Below, piece by piece: positions 5,655 through 13,889 of a DNA stretch of 14,221 nt. This DNA comes from Clostridiales bacterium (GTDB taxonomy: Bacteria > Bacillota > Clostridia > Christensenellales > Aristaeellaceae): positions 1-14,221 of the forward strand of contig SFHK01000062.1 of NCBI GenBank assembly GCA_004556395.1, read 5' to 3'. A program made the translations under genes and the position numbers. Position 1 is the stretch's first letter, and each line of letters opens with the position of its first letter. The notes under the pieces were generated by a model. The model made no database searches and was not told the DNA's origin. It was given only the letters and a program-made list of their open reading frames with translations.

Positions 5655-7066
5655 TCCTTTTCGCCCTCGCCCGCCAGCTCACAGATGGCGCGCGCCAGTA
5701 TGCGCGCCGAGAGCATCATTTTGTCCACTTCCATGTATTCGTCCGGCATGTGGCACAGGTCGGTGTCGCCCGGGAAGGTCAGGCCGAAGGCCACGGTGTT
5801 CGGCATGCAGCGGGAATAGGTGCCGCCGCCGATGGCGAACGCGTAGCCGGGCATGCCGGTCGCTTCGCTGTAGGCCTTCAGAAGCCCCTTGACCACCTTA
5901 TGCTCCGCGGGCACGTGGTGCGGCGCGTGGGAGCCGGCCAGCTCCACGCCCATGCCGTACTTCGCGACGGACTTCACGGCCTGCCCGCACATCATTTCTT
6001 CATTCGCGCACAGCGGATAGCGGATATCCAGCCGCGCGGAAAGGCGATTTTGGTCATAGCGCAGGATGCCCAGATTGCACGTGAGCGCGCCGGAAATCTC
6101 ATCCTCGCAGGCAATGCCCAGCGCGCGGCCGGTTCCGTCCAGACCCAGAAGCTCGGCCAGACCTTTAATCGCCCTGCGGCTGCCGCCGCCCGCGTTCAGC
6201 CGGTCGAGCGCGATGAGCAGCATGCCGGCGGCGTTCCTGCCCAGATGCGGAACCGACGCGTGCGCGGACTGACCCACGGCGATCAGGCGACAGACGCCGT
6301 CCTCGTATTCACAGTTCAGCTCGAAGCCGGTTTCCTCGCGCACGGCGTTGAGCTTCTTTTCAAACTTCGCCATGTCGTTCACGCCCAGCTTCGCCCACGC
6401 CATGCCGGGCACCACGTTCTGGCGCACGCCGGCGTACAGCTCGTACACGGGCAGCTCCGCGCCGTCCTCGCCGCCGGTCGCGGCGACAAGATTCAGGCTC
6501 AGACCGCCCTTTTCAATGTTGATGACCGGGAATTCCGCGTCGGGGCTGAAGCCGTAATCGGGCATGTCGGAATGCTCGGCATAGTAGCGCATGTCGGTCA
6601 TGCCGGTTTCCTCGTCGCAGCCCAGAATCAGGCGCACGCCGTCCTTCAGCTTCACGCCCGCCTCGCGCACGGCCTTCATCGCGTACAGGGACAGGATCGC
6701 CGCGCCCTTGTCGTCGGCGACGCCGCGGCCGTACAGCCTGCCGTCCTCGATCTCCGCGCCCCACGGATCGTGCCGCCAGCCGTCGCCGGCGGGCACAACG
6801 TCCAGATGGCACAGGATGCCCAGCGTCTTTTCGCCGTGACCCATCTGCGCGTGCATGGCGTAGCCGTCAAATTCCTTCGTTTCAAAGCCCATGCTCGAAG
6901 CGTCCGCCATGGCGGTGTCGAGCATGCGGCGGGTTTCCTTTCCAAACGGCGCGTTTTCCGCCGCGCGCGGCGCCTGCACGGAGGGAATGGCAATCCAGCG
7001 CTTCATGGTTTCGAGAATATCCTCGCGATACGTTTCGACGATCGCGTCAAGCTTTTTGTAATCCAT
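5651..7066 (-). CDS. pepV: PepV-type M20 dipeptidase
   Basis: This 471-aa zinc dipeptidase of the M20 family probably cleaves short peptides in the cytosol. Metal ligands and catalytic residues are visible: H87-L-D89 (CHLDVVPAGDGW), the bridging D118 in GRGVADDKG, the base/ligand pair E152-E153 in GCDEETG, D176 in FSPDAEFP, and H439 in TDLCHMPDEY. The long insertion between the catalytic halves and the IGGGTYSR and FGLTFPGD segments match PepV rather than ArgE or DapE. I chose the ATG at 7066 (MDYKKL) because GGGAGG lies 7 bases upstream; the open frame continues 9 codons further to 7093 without a better signal. It is the first gene of pepV-cmk-plsC and has its own promoter. The exact substrate range cannot be read from sequence. 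Confidence 0.92.
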   Translation of the reverse strand: MDYKKLDAIVETYREDILETMKRWIAIPSVQAPRAAENAPFGKETRRMLDTAMADASSMGFETKEFDGYAMHAQMGHGEKTLGILCHLDVVPAGDGWRHDPWGAEIEDGRLYGRGVADDKGAAILSLYAMKAVREAGVKLKDGVRLILGCDEETGMTDMRYYAEHSDMPDYGFSPDAEFPVINIEKGGLSLNLVAATGGEDGAELPVYELYAGVRQNVVPGMAWAKLGVNDMAKFEKKLNAVREETGFELNCEYEDGVCRLIAVGQSAHASVPHLGRNAAGMLLIALDRLNAGGGSRRAIKGLAELLGLDGTGRALGIACEDEISGALTCNLGILRYDQNRLSARLDIRYPLCANEEMMCGQAVKSVAKYGMGVELAGSHAPHHVPAEHKVVKGLLKAYSEATGMPGYAFAIGGGTYSRCMPNTVAFGLTFPGDTDLCHMPDEYMEVDKMMLSARILARAICELAGEGEKE

Positions 7067-7101
7067 ACGTCCGCCTCCCAAATCTGCGTTCACCGGGTAT
7101 C

Positions 7102-7131
7102 ATTATAGAACCGCCCTCCCGCCGCTGTCAA
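7102..7131 (-). promoter_or_regulatory. Promoter of pepV-cmk-plsC
   Basis: On the minus strand there is a perfect -35 TTGACA (7126-7131), an 18-base GC-rich spacer and a perfect TATAAT (7102-7107). The uvrC stop codon TGA (7128-7130) lies inside the -35 box. No terminator is visible between uvrC and pepV, so read-through from upstream is also possible. Confidence 0.85.
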
Positions 7132-9008
7132 TCGAGGGAAGGTGAATTCTCGTCGTCCGCGTGCAGGTATCGATATACGGCGCGCGCGTTTTCCCTTGTC
7201 ACGCCGTCCACATCGGCGATTTCGTCCTCGGTCGCGCTCCTCAGCGCTTCCATCGTTTTGAAATGCGTCAGAATCGCGCGGCGGCGCCTTGGGCCGATGC
7301 CGGGAATCTCCTCCAGCTTCGAGCCCACGCCCTTCTTCTGCCGAAGCGCGCGGTGGTGCGTGATCGCGAAGCGGTGCGCCTCGTCGCGCAGCCGCTCGAT
7401 CAGGTGCAGAGCCTCGCTGTGCCGGTCGAGCAGGATGCTCTCGTCTTTGTCCGGCAGCACGATTTCGTCCAGCCGCTTGGCAAGGCCGAACATGGGAATG
7501 TCCAGCCCCTGCGCGCGCATGGCCTCCTGCGCGAATTTCACCTGCTCCGGGCCGCCGTCGATCAGAATCAGGTCGGGCAGGTCGGAGAACTTCCCGCCGC
7601 GCGGATCGAGCCCCTCCTGCTCCCGCTGCGCCTTTTCCGCGAGGCCGTGGGACAGCCTGCGCGTGATCACCTGCTTCATCGACTCGAAATCGTTCGGCCC
7701 CTCGATGTCGCGGATTCGATAGTGCCGGTACTCCCTGCGCGCGCTCACGCCGTCGATCATCACGACCTCGCTCGCCACGGACAGAACGCCCTGCGTGTTC
7801 GAAATATCGTAGCCCTCGATGCGCCGGGGCGGCGCGGGCAGACCGAGTACGGCCTGAAGCTCCTCCAAAGCGCCGATCGTGCGCTCGCGGCTGCGGGCGC
7901 GCTTTTTCTCGATCTTCGCGGCTTCGTCGCGCAGGTTCTTGCGCGCCATCTGCACCAGCTTCGCCTTGTCGCCGCGCTGCGGGCAGCTGATGCGCACGCG
8001 CCGGTGGATGATCTCGCCCAGCAGCTCCTCCAGCACCGCGCTCTCCGGCAGCGGCGCGCTGACCAGCACCTCCGGCGCGGGCGGGTTTTCGGCGGAATAG
8101 TACTGCGTCATGAAGCGCGTCAGCACCTCGCCCGGCTCGTCGTCCGCCGCGCGGCTGAGCGTGAACATTTCGGAGGAAATCAGCCGTCCGCCGCGCGTGA
8201 GCATCACCTGCACCAGCACGTCCGCGTCCACGGGCAGCTCCGCGATAATGTCCCTGTCCTCGCCGCCCACATCCAGCGCCTTCTGCCTTTGCATCAGGTC
8301 GTTCACGGCGCGGATGCGGTCGCGGTACACGGCGGCGCGCTCGTAGTTCATCGCAGCCGCGGCTTCCGCCATGCGCGACTTGAGTTCCTTTAAAACGTCG
8401 TCATAGTGCCCGCCCAGAAAATGAATCAGCTTTTTGATCTCCGCGCCGTAGGTCGCCTCGTCCACCAGCCCCGCGCACGGCGCGAGACACTGCCCCACCT
8501 GATGATGCAGGCACGGCCGCGCCTTCATGCCCGGCTTCAGCGGCTTCGTGCAATGGCGAATGGGAAACAGCATGCGCGAAATGTCCAGCACCTCGCGCAC
8601 GGCGGCCGCGCCCACATAGGGGCCGAAGTACCGCGCGCCGTCCTTCACCTGCTCGCGCCGAAGCTCCACCGCCGGGAACGGCTCGCGCAGGTCGATGCGG
8701 ATGAACGGATAGTGCTTGTCGTCCTTCAGAAGGATGTTGTACCACGGCATGTGCTTCTTGATCAGGTTGCACTCCAGAATCAGCGCTTCCAGCTCGCCGT
8801 CCACCAGCACGATGTCGAAATCGTCCACCTTTTCCACCATCGCGCGCACCTTGGGCGTGTGGCTGGCGGAGGCGTGAAAGTACTGCCGCACGCGGTTTTT
8901 CAGGTTCTTCGCCTTGCCTACGTAGATAATCTCGCCCTTGCTCTTCATCAGATAGCAGCCGGGCGAATCGGGCAGGCTGCGGATTTTGAATTCCAGCTCC
9001 GGGGTCAT
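7128..9008 (-). CDS. uvrC: Excinuclease ABC subunit C (UvrC)
   Basis: This 626-aa nuclease makes the 3' and 5' cuts at damaged DNA in nucleotide excision repair, recruited by UvrB. Domains in order: GIY-YIG nuclease (SPGCYL at 15-20, IIYVGKAKNLKNRVRQYF at 27-44); cysteines C153, C166, C174 and C178, which match the spacing of the UvrC iron-sulphur site; a UVR domain for UvrB contact (about 205-238); the RNase H-like second nuclease (GYDISNTQG, DLILIDGGPEQ, HRFAITHHR); and tandem helix-hairpin-helix motifs at the C-terminus (EIPGIGPRRRRAIL, DVDGVTRENARAVY). Length is normal. Its ATG overlaps the stop of the preceding membrane-protein gene by 4 bases, so this repair gene is probably translated as part of the cell-wall/MoxR operon. 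Confidence 0.97.
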   Translation of the reverse strand: MTPELEFKIRSLPDSPGCYLMKSKGEIIYVGKAKNLKNRVRQYFHASASHTPKVRAMVEKVDDFDIVLVDGELEALILECNLIKKHMPWYNILLKDDKHYPFIRIDLREPFPAVELRREQVKDGARYFGPYVGAAAVREVLDISRMLFPIRHCTKPLKPGMKARPCLHHQVGQCLAPCAGLVDEATYGAEIKKLIHFLGGHYDDVLKELKSRMAEAAAAMNYERAAVYRDRIRAVNDLMQRQKALDVGGEDRDIIAELPVDADVLVQVMLTRGGRLISSEMFTLSRAADDEPGEVLTRFMTQYYSAENPPAPEVLVSAPLPESAVLEELLGEIIHRRVRISCPQRGDKAKLVQMARKNLRDEAAKIEKKRARSRERTIGALEELQAVLGLPAPPRRIEGYDISNTQGVLSVASEVVMIDGVSARREYRHYRIRDIEGPNDFESMKQVITRRLSHGLAEKAQREQEGLDPRGGKFSDLPDLILIDGGPEQVKFAQEAMRAQGLDIPMFGLAKRLDEIVLPDKDESILLDRHSEALHLIERLRDEAHRFAITHHRALRQKKGVGSKLEEIPGIGPRRRRAILTHFKTMEALRSATEDEIADVDGVTRENARAVYRYLHADDENSPSLD

Positions 9009-10402
9009 AGCTTCAGATCCTTCTTGAATTGATCGGCGCGCGCCGCGTCCACCTCATGCGCGGAATACCGCGCCTCGTCGTAGAAATCGGCGAACGCTTC
9101 CCTGTCGGCGCGCGCCGCGTCGCCCTCGAAGATCGCCTCGCGCGCGGTTCGGGCGCGCAGGTTGCTCGCTTTGCGCATGCGTTTTTTATAGAAATCCCGC
9201 AGCAGCCTTCGCGCGCGGCCGCAGCCGTCCAGCTTTTCCCACGGCGTTTCGCGGGTGAACAGCTGCTTCACGCGCTCGCGCAGCCGCTTTTTCATGTTCT
9301 CGCGCACTTCCTCGGCGCTCATCAGCTGCTCGCGCTCGTCGTAAAAGCCCTCGTTCACGCTGCCCGCGAACTTTTCCAGCCACTCGGACAGCCGGTTGAT
9401 CAGCGCGCGGATGCGGTCGAACAGCATCCACAGAAAGCCCGCCGCGACCAGCCCCAGAAACGCATAGGTCAGAATGTCGGCAAACAGCGAGCTTTCCGCC
9501 GCTTCCGTCACCTGCGCGGCGGTCTCGCCCGATGGCATCGCCATGCCGCCCAGCTCCGGCATCGTCGCCGTCTCCGTGCCCCCGCGGCTCAAAAGCGACG
9601 AGAGCCAGCGGAAGAACGCGCCCACCTGCGCCAGACACCAGTTTGCCGCGGCGCGAATCGGCTCCACCAGCGACACCGCCGTGACCAGCGTGGCGAACGA
9701 CAGCACGATGCGCCGGTTGCGGCGCACGATCTCGCGCGGCGCGCGGTTCGCCTCGCCCGCGTGGGTCGCCATGCTGGCGCGGATGGACTGCCGGTTCAGC
9801 GTCACGCCGCCGAAAAACAGAAACAGGACCGCGCACGCGGTGATCAGCGGCTTCACGCAGGAAACGTCCGAATGCGTGAAATGCAGATACACCGCCGCGC
9901 CCAGATACCCCGCCGCGCCCAGCAGCATGCCCGGAAGATCCGTCCACATGCATTGCGCCGCCGACATGCCCGGCACGGCGAGCAGAAGCAGCAGCGTCAT
10001 CATGGCAAGGTAGCCCAGCCGGTACAGAAAATGCCGTCCCGCCAGCGCCGGCCCGGGCAGGAACAGCGCCAGCACGAAATTGAGCGCCAGAAACACAATG
10101 TCCGCCGTCATGCGCAGCGGAAAGCGCCTGCCCTCATGTACCGTCGTGCGCGTGATTTCGCGGTCGGGGTTCGGGTCGCCGCCCGCGCCGCCCTCGACCT
10201 TCACAACCTCGTATTCGCGGTAATCGCCGATGTACGCGGGCAGAAGCGCCAGAAGCGCCGCGAGCATCGTCTGCGCGCAGAGCCACGCCGCGCCGTACCA
10301 GAGATTTGTCCCCATCAGAAGCCGAAGCAGAAACGCGCAGACGGGCATGACGCACAGAAGATACATCACCGCGCGCAAAAGCCGGTTTTCAAGCCTTTTC
10401 AC
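9005..10402 (-). CDS. Polytopic membrane protein with DUF4129-like C-terminus
   Basis: A 465-aa integral membrane protein with about eight hydrophobic segments: ~11-30, 36-57, 98-116, 126-144, 157-175, 183-201, 231-249 and 308-328. The last ~135 residues are charged and cytosolic. Residues ~393-457 (RARRLLRDFYKKRM through FADFYDEARYSAHEV) resemble DUF4129, the tail found on transglutaminase-like proteins next to moxR and DUF58 genes. No transglutaminase Cys-His-Asp core is present, so this appears to be the DUF4129 partner without that enzyme domain. It overlaps the DUF58 gene upstream and uvrC downstream by 4 bases each, supporting a shared module with MoxR and DUF58. The biochemical role is unknown. 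Confidence 0.8.
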   Translation of the reverse strand: MKRLENRLLRAVMYLLCVMPVCAFLLRLLMGTNLWYGAAWLCAQTMLAALLALLPAYIGDYREYEVVKVEGGAGGDPNPDREITRTTVHEGRRFPLRMTADIVFLALNFVLALFLPGPALAGRHFLYRLGYLAMMTLLLLLAVPGMSAAQCMWTDLPGMLLGAAGYLGAAVYLHFTHSDVSCVKPLITACAVLFLFFGGVTLNRQSIRASMATHAGEANRAPREIVRRNRRIVLSFATLVTAVSLVEPIRAAANWCLAQVGAFFRWLSSLLSRGGTETATMPELGGMAMPSGETAAQVTEAAESSLFADILTYAFLGLVAAGFLWMLFDRIRALINRLSEWLEKFAGSVNEGFYDEREQLMSAEEVRENMKKRLRERVKQLFTRETPWEKLDGCGRARRLLRDFYKKRMRKASNLRARTAREAIFEGDAARADREAFADFYDEARYSAHEVDAARADQFKKDLKL

Positions 10403-11493
10403 GCCGCCGCGCGCCCCCTTTCCAGTCTCAGCGTTTCCACCGTGTTGCCCTGCTGCCGCAGCCGCTCCATCGCTTCCTCGATTTCGCCGGTCTCGTAGCA
10501 GGAGATGATCAGAATGTCCTGTCCGGTCACGTCGGTCAGGCTCTCAAGGAAGGTGTGGAAATTCAGCTCCCTGTGCAGAATCATGCGCGCCATGGCGTCC
10601 AGCAGCCGGTCGCCCTGCTCGCCGCCGCCCGCCGGGCGCACGAAGATGCACTCGCCCGACCCGGCCCTTCCGGCCAGACACGCGTTGGACGCGAAGCCCG
10701 CGTCCATGCCCCCGGCCAGCGCGCGGGCGCACAGCGTCGCCGCAATGCGGATGCCCTGCTCCATCGTTTCCACGTCCTGTCCGCCCACGTCCGCCCACTG
10801 CGCTTCGCTGGTCTGCACGTTCAGAATCACCAGCGCGCGCGGGTCGGACGTGTAGTCGCGCACCTTCACGCACAGCTCGCCCGTGCGCGCGCTCGCGCGC
10901 CAGTGCACGTCGCGCAGCGTATCCCCGGCGCGATAGTCGCGAATGCCGTTCACCAGAAACGGGTCGGGCATGATCCAGCGCTTCACCACGGCCTCGCCCA
11001 GCCAGCGGTTCGCCGGGTCGGGCAGCTCGTCCTCGGACAGGATGCGCGGATAGACCACGATGCCGCAGTCCAGCTCCTCCTGCCGCTCGCTCCGCGCCAG
11101 CGAAAACAGATCGCCCGCCGTCAGCGCCACGGAGCCCGCGTCGTACACGCCGCGCTTCCTCAGCGAAATTTCGTGATGCCGCGTGATCCGGCTCATCGGC
11201 GGCAGGAAGAAAATGCTCTTGTGATACAGCCCGCCGGACACCTCGTGCGCGTCCATCTGCTCCTTCTCAAACGCCAGCTCGCGCGGAATCCGCGATTCGG
11301 CGCGCAGCCACGGCACCGGCAAAAGCTTCTCATTCCGCATGCCCTCGATCAGCTCCACCTTCTGCCCCTCGAAGGCGCTTTTCTGGCTGAAATGCCGCTC
11401 GTAGCTCAGCTTTCGCAGGTTGAAATGGTGAAAAATGACCGCCTGCAGCAGCGCGAACGCGACCGTAAGCGCGATCAGCCACAGTACGCTCAT
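10399..11493 (-). CDS. DUF58 protein of the MoxR module
   Basis: A 364-aa protein with one N-terminal membrane segment (about 3-20) and a large following domain. The DUF58 signature is clear at 183-215: G-I-R-D-Y-R-A-G-D-T-L-R-D-V-H-W-R-A-S-A-R-T-G-E-L, then V-K-V-R-D-Y. The downstream part resembles a von Willebrand A-like fold, which is usual for this family. DUF58 proteins typically sit beside MoxR ATPases and are thought to be their partners in maturing or regulating envelope or metal-dependent protein complexes; the exact role here is inferred from context. The start is the ATG at 11493, overlapping the moxR stop as ATGA; 120 codons of open frame upstream only shadow moxR. Confidence 0.92.
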   Translation of the reverse strand: MSVLWLIALTVAFALLQAVIFHHFNLRKLSYERHFSQKSAFEGQKVELIEGMRNEKLLPVPWLRAESRIPRELAFEKEQMDAHEVSGGLYHKSIFFLPPMSRITRHHEISLRKRGVYDAGSVALTAGDLFSLARSERQEELDCGIVVYPRILSEDELPDPANRWLGEAVVKRWIMPDPFLVNGIRDYRAGDTLRDVHWRASARTGELCVKVRDYTSDPRALVILNVQTSEAQWADVGGQDVETMEQGIRIAATLCARALAGGMDAGFASNACLAGRAGSGECIFVRPAGGGEQGDRLLDAMARMILHRELNFHTFLESLTDVTGQDILIISCYETGEIEEAMERLRQQGNTVETLRLERGRAAA

Positions 11494-12455
11494 GCCCGCG
11501 TCTCCCGTCCGGCCTCCTCGGTGGGCACGGCGGCCAGCTCCATGGCCTCCTTCACCGCGTCCACGGACGCGTCGGTCTTGCCGTATACGCCGCGCACCAC
11601 CACGCGATGCGCCAGCACCGGAATTGCCAGATGCTTCACGTCGTCCGGCGTCACGAAATCGCGCCCCTGAATCATGGCGTAGGCCTGACAGGCGCGCATC
11701 AGCTGAAGCATGCCGCGCGGGCTTACACCCAGCACCACGTTCGAAGCGCGCCGCGTGCATTCGCACAGCGTGGCGATGTAGCTTCGCACCTCCGGCGAAA
11801 CCTCGCACGCCGCGCAGGCCGCCTGCGCCGCGCGAATCTCCTCCGCCGCGCACACGGGCGAAAGCGTTTCCAGCGGGCTGTCTTCAATGAACCTGTCCAG
11901 CACGCGCACCGCGTCCTCGTGCGAAAGCTGCCCCAGCTTCATCTTAATGAGGAACCGGTCGAGCTGCGCCTCCGGCAGCGGGAACGTGCCCTGCGTTTCG
12001 ATGGGGTTCTGCGTGGCGACCACCAGAAACGGCTCGTCCAGCCTGCGCGTCACGCCGTCCATCGTCACCTGCCGCTCCTCCATGCATTCCAGAAGCGCGG
12101 ACTGCGTGCGCGGCGTGGCGCGGTTGATTTCGTCCGCCAGCAGGATGTTCGTGAACACCGGGCCGGGCCTGAACACGAATTCCGCCGCGCGCGCGTCGTA
12201 CACGCTCATGCCGGTCACGTCGCCGGGCAGCAGGTCGGGCGTGAACTGAATGCGCGAAAACGAGCAGTCGATCGACTTCGCCAGCGACTTGGCCATCACC
12301 GTCTTGCCCGTGCCGGGCACGTCCTCCATCAGCACATGCCCGCGGCAGATGACCGCCGTGAGCAGAAGCGTAATTTCCTCGTCCTTGCCGATGATCACGC
12401 GGGCGATGTTCTCCCGCACCCTGTCCGCCAGATTCTTCACATTCACTCGTTCCAT
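11490..12455 (-). CDS. MoxR-family AAA+ ATPase
   Basis: A 321-aa cytosolic ATPase thought to act as a chaperone for assembly or activation of partner proteins. Visible motifs: Walker A VPGTGKT (46-52), Walker B ILLADEINRA with D108-E109, the MoxR-typical TPRTQSALLECMEERQVT segment (115-131), sensor 1 ATQNPIETQGTFPLPEAQLDRF (147-168; R167 is the arginine-finger position), and the lid domain with VSPRGMLQLMRACQAYA. It starts 18 bases after the PBP stop with a modest ribosome binding site (AAGGGA) and overlaps the DUF58 gene at its 3' end. Sitting directly after a SEDS-PBP pair suggests its client could be the cell-wall machinery, but this is inference. Confidence 0.95.
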   Translation of the reverse strand: MERVNVKNLADRVRENIARVIIGKDEEITLLLTAVICRGHVLMEDVPGTGKTVMAKSLAKSIDCSFSRIQFTPDLLPGDVTGMSVYDARAAEFVFRPGPVFTNILLADEINRATPRTQSALLECMEERQVTMDGVTRRLDEPFLVVATQNPIETQGTFPLPEAQLDRFLIKMKLGQLSHEDAVRVLDRFIEDSPLETLSPVCAAEEIRAAQAACAACEVSPEVRSYIATLCECTRRASNVVLGVSPRGMLQLMRACQAYAMIQGRDFVTPDDVKHLAIPVLAHRVVVRGVYGKTDASVDAVKEAMELAAVPTEEAGRETRA

Positions 12456-12473
12456 TCCGTTCCCGTCCCTTCG

Positions 12474-13889
12474 TCAGTATACATTGCGTTCGATTGCCTT
12501 TTTCAGCGCCTTCGCGGCGATCGGCGCGGCGACGCTGCCGCCCGAGCCGCCCTTTTCCACCACCACGGCGATGGCGTATGGATGCGCGTCGTCGCCGTAC
12601 AGAAAGCCCGCGTACCACGCGTGCGTCGCGTCGTCCTTGTTGTTCGACCATTCCGCCGAGCCGGTCTTGCCGCACACATAGCCGTCCGTGTAGCCGGAAA
12701 TGGCCGCGCGCGAGGCCGTGCCATTTTTGACCGTCTGATACATGTACCGCGCCACGGTCTCCGCCGTCTCCGCGTCGGTGCACTGCCGGAACACGGCCGG
12801 CTCCAGCGTTTTCACCACCGCGCCCGCGGGGCTGTACACCTTGGAAATCAACTGCGGCTCCATCATCGCGCCGCCGTTGGCAATCGCCCCGGCGATCATG
12901 GCCATGTGCAGCGGCGTGACCTGCGTCGTGCCCTGCCCGAAGCCCGCCTGAATCAGATCGCCCGCGCCCGCGCTTTTTCTGAGACACCACGATTCGTACA
13001 GCATCAGGTCGTTAAACGCGAAATTGAAGTTGAAGCCGAAGCGCTCCGCCGTGTCCTTCAGCGTCTTCGCGCCCAGCCGGTACGCCAGCGAGCCGAACGT
13101 GATGTTGCACGAGCGCGTGAACGCCTGCGAAAGCGTCAAGTTGCCGTGCACGGCGTTTCCGGCGCACTTGAGCGAATGGTCGCCATAGTTCCACACGCCC
13201 GCGCAGTTGAACATTTCCTCATCCACGCCCGGCAGCGTCTCAAGCGCCGCCGTGAGCGTAATGATTTTGAAGGTGGAGCCCGGCGCGTAGCGCATCTGAA
13301 GCACGCGGTTGTAGTACGCCGTGTCCTTCACCTCCGCGCCCATGTCGGCGGGGTCGAAGTCCGGCTTCGAGGCCATCGCCAGTATCGCGCCGGTTCTGTA
13401 ATTGATGATCACCGCCGCGCCGTTTTTATCGGGCGGCAGGAGGGAAGCCAGTTCCTTCGTCAGCTCCGCGTCCACCGTCAGCGCCAGACTGCTGCCAACC
13501 GGGTCGTAGCCCACAAGGCGCTGCAGCGTGTAATCCGTGCGCGTGCGCGTGATGCCCAGAAGCGTCGACGCGTGAAAATTCTCAACGCCCGTGGCGCTCA
13601 TGTTCGTCTGGTCGCCCAGCGTGTGCGAAAGCGCCCGGCGCGCCGCCGTGTCCGAAAGGTAGTGCCGCTCGCCCGGCGCGCTGCTGCCCGCGAGTTCGAG
13701 CCCCGCCGCGTCGTAGATCGAGCCCTGCACAGTGGTCTTTTTCGCGTCCGCCAGACGGGTGTTGTTGGCGCGGTTGATCCAGCGCGTGCCGTTCACGTAC
13801 ACCGTGACCACGAACGCCGCGCCCGTGGCGAGCACGCACGCGGCCAGAAGAATCGCCACCAGCCGCATCGAAAGGCGCATCTCCTTCAC
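12474..13889 (-). CDS. Class B penicillin-binding protein (PbpA/FtsI type)
   Basis: A 471-aa peptidoglycan transpeptidase anchored by one N-terminal segment (about 9-31). The three penicillin-binding motifs are intact: S205-T-F-K208 (nucleophile in APGSTFK), S260-C-N262 and K408-T-G. The region before ~140 is a short non-catalytic domain, so this is the compact PbpA-like form and not a long PBP2 or SpoVD with PASTA domains. The start is GTG at 13889, overlapping the SEDS stop as GTGA, with GGAGGGAGGA just upstream; an ATG three codons later (13880) is possible but has poorer spacing. The open frame up to 14072 only shadows the SEDS gene. It should work with the SEDS partner encoded upstream to crosslink new glycan. 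Whether the role is in elongation, division or sporulation cannot be told. Confidence 0.95.
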   Translation of the reverse strand: MKEMRLSMRLVAILLAACVLATGAAFVVTVYVNGTRWINRANNTRLADAKKTTVQGSIYDAAGLELAGSSAPGERHYLSDTAARRALSHTLGDQTNMSATGVENFHASTLLGITRTRTDYTLQRLVGYDPVGSSLALTVDAELTKELASLLPPDKNGAAVIINYRTGAILAMASKPDFDPADMGAEVKDTAYYNRVLQMRYAPGSTFKIITLTAALETLPGVDEEMFNCAGVWNYGDHSLKCAGNAVHGNLTLSQAFTRSCNITFGSLAYRLGAKTLKDTAERFGFNFNFAFNDLMLYESWCLRKSAGAGDLIQAGFGQGTTQVTPLHMAMIAGAIANGGAMMEPQLISKVYSPAGAVVKTLEPAVFRQCTDAETAETVARYMYQTVKNGTASRAAISGYTDGYVCGKTGSAEWSNNKDDATHAWYAGFLYGDDAHPYAIAVVVEKGGSGGSVAAPIAAKALKKAIERNVY

